DNA of 64,000 nucleotides from Galeruca laticollis (GCA_963921935.1 OY998175.1:204492655-204556654), one strand, 5' to 3'; numbered from the stretch's first letter, positions 31,560 through 43,600 are shown. Numbers and translations: made by a program. The notes: generated by a model not told the origin, from the sequence alone.

Positions 31560-33579
31560 GGAGTATCCGAACTCTGCCACAAAATGCAGGTAGTCATTAC
31601 GGGTTGTTTGAACTCTGCCAGTGTTTAAAATTTTGGAGATTAACTACCAAACCAGTAGGGGTCCTATAGCCTAATCCGATTTAACAATTTACCTTGAACT
31701 TTAGGTACTCAAATTCAATATAAGAACATATTAATAACATACATATATTTTCAACGTATATTTGCCACTTCTAAAAAATTACATCTACATTACATCTACA
31801 TTACAATAAAATATATTCAATATACATAAACATATAAAAAAAAACAAAAAATTAAACGTGTGGAAGATTTTTACATGCAACCGTTTTCACAAACATAAAG
31901 CGAGAAATAACATTTTTCCTATATTGATCCAAATGATCATTAATGAAATTAATTTTAACATTAATAGTTTTTTTGGTTTTTATCTGGCTTTGGTTTGCCG
32001 AACGAATTTTCGCGTATACCTCCGTTTGTAAATCCAATAACACACTAGTAAATTGAACAATGTTTGGATGTGCTTTGTAAAAAGAAGCACCGAAATGCGA
32101 ATAAAAACTCTCACAAGAATTCGTTGTTCTCTTAAAAAAGGATGCATTATTTGCCCAAATAAGTGGTGGAAATATCGAATTTTGCGTTATATATGTTTTA
32201 TTGACTCTTTCGTTATTCGGAAGCAAAAAATGTAGTTCATTATAAAAAAATTCTACAACTTCCTCAGGACTAAGATACATAATACCGAAATGTACTTTTA
32301 AGTATTCGCCAATTACAGAACCTTTCTGTCTGTACTCTTGTACCAAATGAAACTCCTGAATCTTACGAAACCAAGCTTGACAGAGATGAAATTTACAACC
32401 AAAAAGAATTTGATCTCTGCCAAAACATTCATATATAGCGTTATGAATGCTTAGTTCAAAATCAACTACGACTTCTTTAGGTTGAAAATTTAAGCCTACT
32501 TCTTTACATTTTTGTCTTAAAATTAAAAACAAATTTGAATATGTTTGACTTGATTTATCCGGCAGCAAACAAAAAACAAGAGGTACGTAATAGCCGTTTT
32601 TAAAACCATGAATGGTAAACATTTGGTAAAAAAAAAGTTGAACAGTATTTAAAAGTCCCATCCATCAAAATACAATCCGAATTACATGAAAAATTAAGGT
32701 TGGAAAAACAGGAGAACACAATAATTTTAAATACCTGGTCTGCTGTTAATAGAAATTCCTCTTCTCGGTTCGTTCGTAATTGTAATTCACGAACACTATT
32801 AAATACTTCTTCCTGATTTTTAGGCAATAGGGGTAAAATTTTTCTTCTCGCCGCGTGAATATTTTTCCTTATTCGGTCAATATCTTCGGTGTTGATATCC
32901 TCCGCGAAATTATTTGACACCAATTCTTGCCGAATTAGTTTGGAGGGTTTCTCAGTGGGATCTTCAGTCGCTTTCCTTTTAATGCTGTTACTCACTGCTT
33001 TTCTTGATAGGTTCGTTTCCATAGTATGATTGTGTTCTCCTTTGACTTCTGTGATTGTTTCTTCATCAGAAACGTGGGAGTACACTCTAACTGGACATTT
33101 TGCGTTACAGCACTTCCATCTAATGTTTCCACATTTGCTAGTATTAGCTTTCGAAAATTTATAACTGTTCAACACTATTAATTTATTTCCTCTTTCACTA
33201 TACATTGTAGATGCTTTGTTCTCCATTTTGGTCACTGTTTGCTATGTGTACTACACTCTTAACTTCTGTAGATCGATATGAAGTAACTGAATACAACTAT
33301 AACTCTTATATAGTGTAAGTGCATCAACATCCTTCCCCTAATCCCCTAAATATCGATCAAAACAATCAAGATTTCTTCAAAATATTTAATACAAGAAATC
33401 TTTGAAACCTTTCAGAAATATACATAATTCTATGGGCCTCCGATTTTTTCTATTATAAACCCTAATGACTCTAATAGGATTAAACTAAATGGTTGCGGCA
33501 CAGTTCGAACATTTCAGTAATCCTCAAATTGATACAAGTCAGGTAAAATTTTATTTTGTGGCAGAGTTCGGATATGCCC
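31560..33579 (-). mobile_element. MULE (Mutator-like) transposon with FLYWCH-type transposase, 2.02 kb
   Basis: Short terminal inverted repeats share TATCCGAACTCTGCCACAAA: 31564-31583 on the plus strand and 33556-33575 on the minus strand. A 9-bp duplication flanks them. One minus-strand coding region (33226 to 31852) fills most of the element. Extra copies of GAACTCTGCCA near 31609 and an inverted GCACAGTTCGAAC near 33497 form subterminal repeats. Insect MULEs of the Phantom kind have this plan. Confidence 0.75.
31852..33226 (-). pseudogene. MULE transposase with N-terminal FLYWCH zinc finger (one frameshift)
   Basis: ATG at 33224-33226 (MENKASTMYSERG) opens a FLYWCH-type zinc finger: W-K-C-C-N-A-K-C-P-V-R then a G-E-H-N-H-T end, all within the first 70 residues. 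The MULE DDE domain follows. It begins with CILMDGTFKYC (first catalytic Asp) just before a frameshift in an A/T run near 32640. It then continues with IHGFKNGYYVPLVFCLLPDK, KEVVVDFELSIHNAIYECF (second Asp) and LFGCKFHLCQAWFRKIQE. The protein would bind the terminal repeats and excise the element. The single frameshift makes this a dead but well-preserved copy; the frame otherwise reaches a natural stop at 31852. Confidence 0.82.
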
Positions 33580-33588
33580 AATAAACAT

Positions 33589-34147
33589 GGAATTCTCACT
33601 AAAACTGAAGTTGCGCGTGGATTTTACACATTTAAATTTCCAATAGTCTTTCTGCATAGATATTGACAATGTAAAGTAGGTTTCAATTCACATTCTTTAT
33701 ATAAATATATTGATTTCTAACATTTGGACATTCAACACATTTCATACATAAATTAGAGAAAATTAACAATGGAAAATATAAAACATTTACAATAAAATAC
33801 AAAATATTTACAATGTTTCCCAAGCACATCAGATATTCAGAATGTGAAACAGGTATACTTTCACGTTTCACGTCTTAGGCATTCAACATATTTCGTTCAT
33901 AAATTCTAGATAATTAACAATAAAATTAGGAAACATTAACAATAAAATATAGAAAACAATCACTTTGTAGAGTATACCCATTGACAAACGACATTGAATC
34001 ATATAACACAATTAATAGTAACATGAAGATTTAGAAAGTCTGTCCGTCAAAAAGAAATCGAACCAGATCACGATTTAAGTTAAGAACATATTTTCTTACT
34101 ATTTTTTTCAGCATGTGACGAGAATTTCTATCCATTATAATAATTTT
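33589..34147. repeat. Spacer with a diverged direct repeat of about 155 bp; LINE 3' tail
   Basis: CATTCAACACATTTCATACA (about 33729) and CATTCAACATATTTCGTTCA (about 33880) start two similar blocks with AATTAACAAT and ACAATAAAATA. The part next to 34148 is probably the 3' tail of the following LINE. Confidence 0.5.
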
Positions 34148-36939
34148 TTATTCAGGGGGTATAAAATTATAATTTTTGGGAATCAGATGAAATATATTTC
34201 GTTGTACAATTTTTGTACTACTCAGAGATGTTTTAACGTGATACTCTTTTTTTCTCCTAGTGATATTATTTAATAGATTTTTGTTTTTGTGTATATCAGT
34301 AAGAAGGTTATTAAGAAATATTTGTCTTACATCGAAGATACTTGCTTGTAAAAAAAGCAAATTGCTTGAGAAGGTTGGTTTTTTTCGATACATATTTTTC
34401 AGAATTCGTTTCTGCACCGTTTCCAACTTTTTCAAGAAAGTAGCAGCAACCCCTCCCCAGCTCAGTACAGCATATTGAATACGAGATTCCACCAGAGCGA
34501 AGTAAATGATCCTCAAGTGATAAGTGTCAAATAATTTGCTCAAATATTTGAATTTGAACAGCATACTTCTTAAGGTATTTGTCACATTCTCAGTGTGAAC
34601 GGCCCATCTCATATGACTATCTATCGTTACACCCAAATATTTAATGGTATCTGTTCTGGAAACATTAACAATCAACTCGCGTTCTGTATATCGAGAGTGT
34701 TGAAATGTGATAGATGATTCCTGTAAGCCGTGGAAGTCATAAATTCAGTTTTTTCATAGTTTATTGTCAATAGTTGATGATTGAATCAATTGATAATTTG
34801 TGGCATATCAGCTTCCACTATCTCTTTCAGGTCATGCCAATTTTTATCCTCATACAAAATCACTGTATCATCTGCGAAGCTGATTATAGTTCCTGTACTA
34901 TTCAAGGTAAGCTGTTAAGATATATTGAGAATTATAGTGGCCCAAGAACAGTGCCGTGTGACATACAAAACTGAACTAGCTCTTCTGAACTAACTTTATT
35001 TTCAATTTGTACAAATTGTTTTCTCTGGTACGGATAGCTTTCTAGGATATTATAAATTGTTCCCCGAACTCCAATATCTTCCAAGGTTTCGAGAAGCTGT
35101 GTATGGCTTACAGTATCGAAAGCCTTGGATAGGTCTAAAAATACACACAGACTAGGTTTTCCGTTATCTATCGCTCTATAAATTTGGGATGTTAAGCTTA
35201 TTATAGCATCTTGGGTGGATTTGCCTTCTCTGAACCTAAACTGTTTTTCTGATAGCAAGTTGTTTTTCTTTACATAATCATAGAGAGCTTTTTCAAAAAT
35301 TTTCGCGATGTTGGATACTGGTCTATAATTTTCAAGCACACATTTTTTTCCTTTTTTATGAAGTGGTTTTATAATGGCTACTTTGATTATAGAGGGACAT
35401 ACACCAGATTTCATTACTTTGTTAATGAGGTATGCCATGGGTTTTGCGATTTCTATTTGAATTTCTTTGAGAGTTTCAGCTTTAATCTTATCAATTCCTG
35501 GCGATTTATTTGGTTTCAATGAATTTATTATCTTGCATATTTCATCCTCATCTACAGGTTTAAGGATCATTGAGTGTGGAAGAGATTTTCTTGGCATTGG
35601 ACCAGTAATAGGTCTTTGAATTAATGAAGCCAGTTTTTTCCCCACTTCCGCATAATGTTTATTGAAGGCGTTTGCAATGTTTAGGTCATCGGTCAATACA
35701 TCATTATCAGTGATAATTTCTTTGATGGTTGATTTTTTTTCTTACATTCCATACTGTTTGTTGTGTTCCAAAGATGCTTTGAGCTTTTCTCTTTTTTTTT
35801 CAATCTTCGCTCTATAATAGTTTAATTCTGAAATTTCCATTACACGGTTTAGATGGTTGCGGAAATTCTTAAATTCCTGTCCGTAAGCTTCTGGGTTCTC
35901 CCGATATTTTTTATACAGTTGATTTTTTGTATTTATTGATTTCATTAGTGCTTTTGTGACCCAATCTTTCCTTTTTTTATCCTCCTTTTTTTGATTATTT
36001 TTGTTTGTTTTCCTGTCAGTTCACATATACGTCCAATGAAGAATGTATTAGCTATATCTATATCTATCATCTCGTGAAATGAATTCCAATCATATTCGCA
36101 TAATTCCCTTCTCAGGTTCTTGTATTCCGTATATTCTACATATGAGTCTGTTAAAGCTCTAAGAGGTTCCGACTCAATCGGCATTTTCAGTATTTGAGTG
36201 TTATGGTCTGTGATATGTAAGCGTACAATTATTGGTATACATTTTTCCTTGAACTCAGGTGTTTTACATTCCAAAAAAAGATGATCAATACATGAAGCAG
36301 ACTTACTCTGAACTCTAGTATCTTTATTTATCATCGATTCAAACTTGTTTTCACTCAGTATATTCAAATACTCTGAAACAATGTCGTCATCCTAAAGTTT
36401 GATATTTATGTTTATATCACCGACAATAATATGGTAATCTGATGTTTTTCGTTTTGACTGTTCCAAGTAAAGTTTGAGCTGATCCAGAAATGTTATTACG
36501 TTTGTGGAAGGAGGTCTATAAAGAGCTGTGATTAATAATTTCTTTTTATTAAGAGTATTGATTTAAATTTCTATTGCTTTGCATTCATCAATGCTGATAA
36601 TGTCAATCGCGTAATTTGTATTCTCCCTCATATACACAAAAACACCATCGTTTTTATTGATATTCACATCACTGTAAATAGTATCGTATCCACCTCTACT
36701 GAAGAAATTAATATCCTGAACCAAGTTTCTGTTAGGATAATACAATCGAATACGGTATATGTTTCTCTTAAATATGAAACAAATTCATCAATATTTTTCG
36801 CTATGCTTCTAATATTTTGATGTACCAAAGAAACGTTGTTATTGCAGGTATCAACAGGGTGATTCGATATGCTACCCAAGTGCTCTAGTTCGATTGTATT
36901 GACTGGTTTGAACTCGTAATCTAGAATGTACTGATCCAT
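34148..36939 (-). pseudogene. CR1/Jockey-like LINE ORF2, endonuclease plus RT (broken)
   Basis: ATG at 36937-36939 opens MDQYILDYEFKPVNTIELEH, then the endonuclease start SLVHQNIRSIAKNIDEFVSY and CIILTETWF. Frameshifts follow at about 36745 and 36400. The endonuclease end is at 36367-36180 (SASCIDHLFLECK, ITDHNTQI). A linker with poly-A slippage (35700-35740) leads to the RT: LKPNKSPGIDKIKAETL, LENYRPVSNIAKIFEKAL, FRFREGKSTQDAI and FLDLSKAFDTVSH, then GTVLGPL. A frame change precedes the catalytic SFADDTVILYE near 34870. The last 175 codons (DTIKYLGVTIDSHMRW onward) are open and end at 34148. No RNase H is present. Five or more lesions. Confidence 0.82.
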
Positions 36940-37063
36940 AACGATTATACAATATATAAAATGACGATGTATTAGATAGTAATCCAGTATAAAGCAGTAT
37001 TTATATAAATAGATGGATTAAAATTAGTAAAGATTTATAGTTAAGATATAGATAATATAATAG
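36940..37063. other. LINE leader and AT-rich spacer
   Basis: Probable 5' untranslated DNA of the LINE at 34148-36939; nothing else recognised. Confidence 0.35.
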
Positions 37064-37129
37064 TGTTTTAGATGAAACTCGCGGTTTCTAGTTAATTCCA
37101 CAATATAATGAAAGTTATTGAAAATTCTA

Positions 37130-37176
37130 AAAAATTGACAATTGTTTCGATAAATCAATATCATCATCAGAATGAC
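37130..37176 (-). ncRNA. Hammerhead-ribozyme-like motif of the Penelope-like element
   Basis: Read on the minus strand, the core is CTGATGA (37164-37170), then a GATA/TATC stem with a TTGATT loop, then GAAAC, an AATT loop and GTC (37137-37139) as the cleavage triplet. A short outer stem ATT/AAT surrounds it. Very short stem III and use of hammerheads are known in Penelope-like elements. One unpaired U lies between the core and stem II, so activity is not assured. Confidence 0.6.
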
Positions 37177-37577
37177 AGAAGTTACATTTTATTTGATGCC
37201 TACCTGATGTTTAGTAGTTATTTTTGGCTAGACCAAGAAGTGACCTAACTTGTGATTGACTCAATATATGTTAATAGAAAAAAAAGGACATGTGATATTA
37301 CAAATATTCAAGCTTAGATATTATTAACCCTATGGTGATATCCTGGATATCATTTTTCCAATTAAAATCAGTATAACTGTGCAATGGTATAGAAAACCAA
37401 GAGAACTATATCTGCTGATCTTTACAATTATCACTTAAGAAGACAGTTTATTAGTGGAGAACTTCCTAGATTTAACTGTTCATTGACAACTTCATATTGT
37501 GGGTTTCTTAAATCTCTTCTAATTTCCAATTTTTCAAGGAAATCCAGTTCTTGTTTCTTTTCACAAATATGCAGCAC

Positions 37578-38390
37578 TTATGGTTTTGTGTTAGGTGTCA
37601 ATGAATGATTGGTGTCAAGTAGATGTTTTGCGTAGTGGGATTTATCTGGTTGTTTTAATCTGTATGCTCGTAAGTGTTCACTGTATCGGATTTCAAAATT
37701 CCTAAGGGTCTGACCCAAATAGACAGCATTACATTCTGGACATTTGAGTTTATATATACCTGACTTCTTTAATAGTGGTATTTTTGTTTTTACATATAAC
37801 AATTTTGTACTAACGTTACTTTCTGTTTTAAAAGAAATTGTTGTATTCGTTGCTGAAGATATTATCTTTGAAATATTCTTAGAAATACTTCCTGCATATG
37901 TGATGGTTTTATAAGTTTTTATTTCATCAGCTGGTTTAGGAAATATTAGTTGTAATGCCACTTTTTTCTCTTTTTTACTAATTAGCTTAATTATCATATT
38001 CCATGAGAAACCGTTGGATCTTGCTATTTGTCTAATTGTATTAATTTCTCTATCAAAATTACATTTGTTCATAGGAACTGAAAAAGCTCTATGTATCATT
38101 GAACTATATGCCGCCAGTCTGTGTGACATAGGGTGATCGAAATTGAATGGAATTGTCACATCAGTCTGTGTTGGTTTTCGGTAAATTGAATAATCAAGTA
38201 CATTATTAACTCTTTGAATTTTTAAATCAAGAAAATTGATTGAGCCATTTTCTTCAATTTCTAATGTAAATTTAATTGTTGGGTGTAAATTATTGATGTG
38301 GTTGAAAAATACATCTAATTGTCGTTCACTACCCATAAAACAAGCTAATATGTCATCTACATATCTATACCAAAAAGCTATAAAATGTGC
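37578..38390 (-). pseudogene. Penelope-like RT C terminus and GIY-YIG endonuclease
   Basis: The minus-strand frame is open upstream of the ATG at 38336. It contains the catalytic FWYRYVDDILACFMGS near 38370, then FFNHINNLHPTIKFTLEIEE, INFLDLKIQRVNN and YSIYRKPTQTDVTI. This block is conserved in Penelope-like RTs. The C terminus is the GIY-YIG nuclease: SGIYKLKCPECNAVYLGQTL, then RYSEHLRAYRLKQPDKSHYA and H-L-L-D-T-N-H. This nuclease nicks target DNA in the Penelope class, unlike the APE type of LINEs. The stop is at 37578. The N-terminal two thirds of the pol protein is missing from this copy. Confidence 0.85.
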
Positions 38391-38514
38391 TCAACGAGTT
38401 TAGATACAGGGAGAATGTAAGAAATAGTTCGAAGTTAGAGACTCCTTAGACAACTACATAAAAGTTGTTAATTCAGAACTGACATTCCAATTACATCCAG
38501 TAGAATTTGACTGT

Positions 38515-40410
38515 TTGGATGACAAAATTAGAGAAAATGTCAGCACTATGAAGCATAAGAAATTTGAGAAACAAGAAAAGAAGATACAGAATCTTGAACA
38601 CACACAACATAAAATTCAATACTCAAAACATTATGAAACTGTAAGTACCTACATAACAACACACTGTGCACCACGATTTGAAAACCTTTCAGGCACTAAT
38701 TTCACAGATAGTGAAATAGAATTTTCAAATAAAGGTTTAATGTACAGCATACCACCAAAATTTACGAATAATATGAAACAAATTATAGCTACAGAGTCAG
38801 AAATAGCTTTAAAATCTAATTCAAATAATTTTCTCTATGAGAAATTGAAAATTGCCAATTTGACCAAAAATATTGAACCTTCAAAAGGTAAACGTCAAAC
38901 AAAAAATGACATTACAGTTTTAAATGCAATAAAAAAGAAGATAATAACCTAACAGTTAGAAAATCTGATGAGGGGAACAGAACTGTCATTTTGACGACTG
39001 AAAATTACAATTCCAAAATATATAACTTTATAGAATCTAGCGATGTAAAAGTTCTTAAAGCAGACCCAACAAAAAAGTTGTCTAATAATGTAAGGGATAT
39101 TGTTAATAATTCAAATTATCTTTTAAGTGATTACGAAAAGAGGTCTATCATACATAAGAATCCTCATTGTCCACAATTATATGGAACCGTTAAATTACAT
39201 AAAATAACGAAACCAATTAGACCCGTAGTTTCTTATGTTAATGCTCCTAATAATATATTGGCAAAGAGGCTCAACAATATACTCAATAGTTACGGATATG
39301 AAAATCAGTACTCAATTAGAAATTCAATAGAACTAATCAAAAAGTTGAAAGCAATCCACTTGCTAGATAACTATAAACTCATTTCGTTCGATGTAACTAA
39401 TATGTTTACTAAAATTCCTCCTAAAGAATGCCTAATACTTGTAAGAAAATTACTAGAAGATGAAAATTTTAATCCAGGAATGTATGCATTAATCAGAATT
39501 ATTTCACTTTTGACAATAAGATATATATTCAAAATGAAGGTTTACCCATGGGAAGCCCTATTTCACCTATTTTATCATTTTTATGGAAAATTTAGAAAGA
39601 TAGATCTTTGAAAGTAATATTTCGAAAAATATTTTATTTTGGTATAGATATGTAGATGACATATTAGCTTGTTTTATGGGTAGTGAACGACAAGTAGATG
39701 TATTTTTCAACCACATCAATAATTTACACCCAATAATTAAATTTACATAAGAAATTGAAGAAAATGGCTCAATCAATTTTCTTGATTCAAAAATTCAAAG
39801 AGTTAATAATGTACTTGATTATTCAATTTACCGGAAACCAACACAGACTGATGTGACAATTCCATTCAATTCCAATCACCCTATGTCACACAGACTGGCG
39901 GCATATAGTTCAATGATACATAGAGCTTTTTCAGTTCCTATGAACAAATGTAATTTTGATACAGAGATTAACACAATTAGACAAACAGCAGGATCCAACG
40001 ATTATCCATTAAATATGATAAATAAGCTAATTAGTAAAAAAGAGGAAAAAGTGGCATCACAAATAATATTTCCTAAACCAGCTGATGAAATTAAAACTTA
40101 TAAAACCATCACATATGCAGGAAGTATTTCTAATAATATTTCAAAGATAATATCTTCAGCAACGAATACAACAATTTCTTTTAAAACAGAAAGTAACGTT
40201 AGTACAAAATTGTTAAATGTGAAATCAAAAATGCCACTATTAAAGAAGTCAGGTATATATGAACTCAAATGTCCAGAATGTAATGCTGTCTATTTGGGTC
40301 AGACCCTTAGGAATTTTGAAATCCTATACACTTACGAGCATACAGGTTAAAACAACCAGATAAATCCCACTACGCAAAACATCTACTTGACACCAATCAT
40401 TCATTGACAC
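38515..40410 (+). pseudogene. Penelope-like pol protein: N-terminal region, RT and GIY-YIG nuclease (broken)
   Basis: 38515-38952 encodes the N-terminal region. 38991-39611 encodes the early RT, with CPQLYGTVKLHKITKPIRPV (the P-K-x-H-K-x-x-x-P-x-R-P-I/V block) and LISFDVTNMFTKIPPKECL (first catalytic Asp region). A deletion or frameshift near 39550 follows. The same YRYVDDILACFMGS box as in the minus copy lies near 39640. A stop near 39750 precedes the last part, 39853-40350, with SHRLAAYSSMIHRAFSVPMN and the nuclease ELKCPECNAVYLGQTLRNFE. After a further shift the nuclease end continues to about 40410 (PDKSHYAKHL). At least four lesions. Confidence 0.85.
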
Positions 40411-40819
40411 CTCACCCAAAACTAGAAGTGCTGCATATTCGTGAAAAGAAACAATAACTGGATTTCCTTGAAGAATTGGAAATTAGAAGACATTTAAGAA
40501 ACCCACAATATGAAGTTGTCAATAAACAGGTAAATCTAGGGAGTTCTCCACTAATAAACTGTCTTCTTAAGTGATAATTGTAAACATCAGCAGATAAAGT
40601 TTTCCTGGTTCATTGCACAGTTATACTGATCTTAATTGGAAAAATGATATCCAGGATATCACCATAGGGCTAATAATATCTAAGCTTCAATATTTGTAAT
40701 ATCACATCTTCTTCTTTTTTCTATAAACATATATTAAGTCAATCACAAGTTAGGTCACTTCTTGGTCTAGCCAAAAATAAATACTAAACATCAGGTAGGC
40801 ATTAAATAAAATGTAACTT

Positions 40820-40868
40820 CTGTCATTCTGACGATGATATTGATTTATCGAAACAATTGTCAATTTTA
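40820..40868 (+). ncRNA. Hammerhead-ribozyme-like motif of the Penelope-like element
   Basis: CTGACGA (40828-40834), a GATA/TATC stem, GAAAC (40850-40854), an AATT loop and GTC ending at 40861. The outer stem is ATT/AAT. It is the same layout as the motif at 37130-37176, in the sense direction of the element. Confidence 0.6.
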
Positions 40869-40985
40869 TAGAATTTTCAATAACTTTTATCATATTGTGG
40901 AATTAACTAGAAACCGTGAGTTTTATTTAAAACACTAATATGAGCAGATTCCACGAAGTAAGAGTCGAGACAGTTAATTTCATGA

Positions 40986-41439
40986 TAATATTATATTTTT
41001 TTTTCCAGTATATGATGAATACGAATCAGAGCGAATCATAATTTTTTCGAGTTTTTTTTGGTTTTTCTTGAGTTCGTTTGATGCATTTTCTCTCGAAGTC
41101 ACTAATGAAGTTGGTGGTTGTTTTTCTGGACTGTCATGGTGTAGGAGCAGTTTTTGCGTAGGTGTGGCAAGGGTACTATTTGTTTTCGGCAAGACTTCGT
41201 CTCCTTCGATTCTTTGTATCTCCTCAACAGTCAACTCATTGCAATTCACCACCAACTTATTCCTTCTGATGGAGCAATTCCTTTCTCCTTTCTCCCTTTC
41301 TGCTGATAGGTGCCTTCTCAAAATTCTGTATTCTTCTTGTTCCTATTTTGGGAGATCGTGTAGGATGGAAATACCAGAACTTTTCAATTTCTTAACATTT
41401 TGTAGGAAATTTTTTTGGTTAAGTACGAAATGAACTCAA
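40986..41439 (-). other. Unassigned coding-like stretch
   Basis: A 113-codon minus-strand frame (40980-41321) reads like real protein (NKLVVNCNELTVEEIQRIEG, then ELKKNQKKLEKIM). The open frame extends a little upstream with EEYRILRRHL. It adjoins a P-element-like remnant on the same strand, but I cannot place it in that family. Confidence 0.35.
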
Positions 41440-42080
41440 TTTTAATAGGACATTTCTTAGTTTTTCCTAATTGGTATATGTTATTTGTATCCTTGTAAGT
41501 AATATCAATTTGAAGACGGTTATTCAGTTCTTTAGCTCATCTTAACAAAAGTTTAAAGCAGTTTCAACACTCTCACTAAACACTTGCAGTTGCAAGTTTC
41601 GCATTAATTTTTTGCTTGCTAAGGGATATATGTCATTCCCTTAATTTGTTTGCCATATGAAATGATCCGTTTTTTGTAGGGGATTTAATTCTTTTATATA
41701 ATTCCAAGAAACTATTACATAATTATTGTCCAAAAGTGATCCCTTTTTACCCAATGTATTTCGTACCAACTTTACCATATGACAAGGATCTGCAGAGAAA
41801 ACATCATCGTTGGTCGACTGCTATTTAAAAAGATTTGCCATAATCAAATTTACAGGAGGACCTTCCCATGTCAAACTGATAACCTGTAACACTAACCATT
41901 CAGACAATTTAGAAGAGTAACCATTCAGACAATTTAGAAGAAATACCAAAAAATCCTAAGGAAGAGTGGCTTCTTGAGATCCTCTTCCTATATCAATATA
42001 CCCATAACACTTTTCTTTTTGAAATTCCCATTCTTCATGTTGCCCAATTGACATCTCGTCAATAATGAGACTGGTTTTAA
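41440..42080 (-). pseudogene. P-element-like (THAP9-type) transposase, central catalytic part
   Basis: The minus strand encodes, with stops and shifts, SLIIDEMSIGQHEEWEF (first conserved catalytic Asp block) and KCYGYIDIGRG. It continues with VISLTWEGPPVNLIMANLF, FSADPCHMVKLVRNTLGKKG (second conserved Asp block), VSWNYIKELNPLQKTD and SESVETALNFC. The order matches P-element transposases. A 25-bp tandem duplication (41893-41942) breaks the frame, and other stops occur at L-P* and N*. The THAP finger and the C-terminal D-x-L-E-x-F block are absent here. Confidence 0.78.
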
Positions 42081-43600
42081 TATATAACCCTCCTGTGATG
42101 ATCTCAAAAAGACATTGTTAGATTTGTGTAAACATTAATTATTTCAAATATTGATAGCGGCCAGTGAACTGACAAGGACAGTGAAATAGATAACAAACAC
42201 GTCCGTTTTATAAATATCGGATTTACACGACCGACAAGGTCAAGAATACGGATCATTGACTGTGTTAGCTTTAATAATTTCCTATATAAATATATAGTTC
42301 AATACGTTGAGGATGATTCAGTATTGTTATTGTTATCATTAGTACAAACGTATGTAGTGTGTCTCAATAATCTATATTTATAGTTTCTAAATATATGTTA
42401 TCCCATCGAGTTTTTAAAACGATATTATTTATTTAACCCTAAAGAATGGTTTACGAGGTAAGTGTTTCCTGGAGATGAATGGCTCTATGGTTAAAGAAGT
42501 ATATACGAGGGGCACTTGCTAAGTAACCACCACACTCCCACTACTTGTTGAAGCAATGTTAATTTATTTGACACACTGGAGATTGAATAAAAATATTTGA
42601 TAGTATCCGAACTTTAGTTGCTGGTTTTGTCACTTCATGGTCCGCTCGCTCCTGCAATCAAATTATACTAAATTATTAATTTCATAACAGTAGAAAATTA
42701 AATATGAATAATAAACATATTTATCTACCTCGCAGGGATAAAGAGTAGGGGTAGCATTATCTTTTGAACGAATATAACTATTTGAAGTTTGATCAATGTA
42801 TATCTCAGAAAAATGCTTAGAACATAGTACACTATATTTTGTACCATTTCAGACATCCTCTATTTACAAATTGCATTCAAATCTTCCGACACGTAAGATC
42901 TTTGGGAAATCTGAAAAAAAAGTCCATTATATCTCGATCTTCATTTGTTTTTAAGTATTGTTAGTTTTGTCCTGATAAAATATTGCACATAAATTCTTAA
43001 AGTACGCCTCTGCGAATTGTTATCGTTTCACTTACTAATCTGTGAAATGTTATTCCTGTTGCTTCCTTTTTATCGACGCCATCCCTACTGCTGCAACTAC
43101 GATAAGCACATGAAACCATTATTGTCTTTCGTCAGATCAGCTAAATATCAGTTGAAAACTAACAAAATCACAGAAAAGAGATCAAAAATCACCTAAAACT
43201 CTCCAACTGAAAAGCCCAACAGCTGTTCGACTAAGTGTCGAACCAATATGGCCGACTGTGTTTGCTTTTGATCAGATGACGACGTCTCCTTCGAATACTA
43301 CCTCAATGCACCTAGGCGATTCAGGTTTTCAGCTTCTAAACATTCTGACCAGTCCACTTCTGTTTTGTTGTTCTGATTTTATTAAGGATTCTCCTTTTAC
43401 AATGTATATAGTAAATTGAATTATTTTGTATTTTACATATTCTTCGTTTTTCCATTAATTCCAGTATATCATTCGTTTTTCACCGTTGTTCTCACAGTCT
43501 TGTTTGATACAGAACCAGTGCTTTTCACAATCATGTGTGTCAATATTTTCAAGTTCTTTATTGAGCTGGTCTTTATACAGTGATCTTATCTAATAATTTA
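42081..43600. other. Spacer, nothing firmly recognised
   Basis: A sequence TATACGAGGGGCACTTGCTA at about 42503 resembles a mariner terminus but has no partner nearby. No coding region is supported. Confidence 0.35.

Larger units (their letters stand above)
37064..38395 (-). mobile_element. Penelope-like element, 3' half (minus copy of a head-to-head pair)
   Basis: The copy starts abruptly at about 38395 inside the RT and ends near 37064. It holds one long open frame, a 3' untranslated part and a hammerhead-like motif at 37130-37176. Its terminal 120 bp (37064-37185) recurs inverted at 40790-40930 and again at 63585-63794. Confidence 0.8.
38396..40985 (+). mobile_element. Penelope-like element, nearly full length (plus copy of the pair)
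   Basis: This copy runs in the opposite direction to the one at 37064-38395 and joins it head to head at about 38395. It holds broken pol (38515-40350), a 3' untranslated part and a terminal region with a hammerhead-like motif. The end reads TCGAGACAGT...ATTTCAT, shared with the copy at 63843. Confidence 0.8.

Noticed and set aside
42503..42530. Mariner-type terminal repeat (TATACGAGGGGCACTTGCTA)
   Set aside because: It resembles a mariner end next to TA, but no partner end and no transposase lie within a plausible distance.
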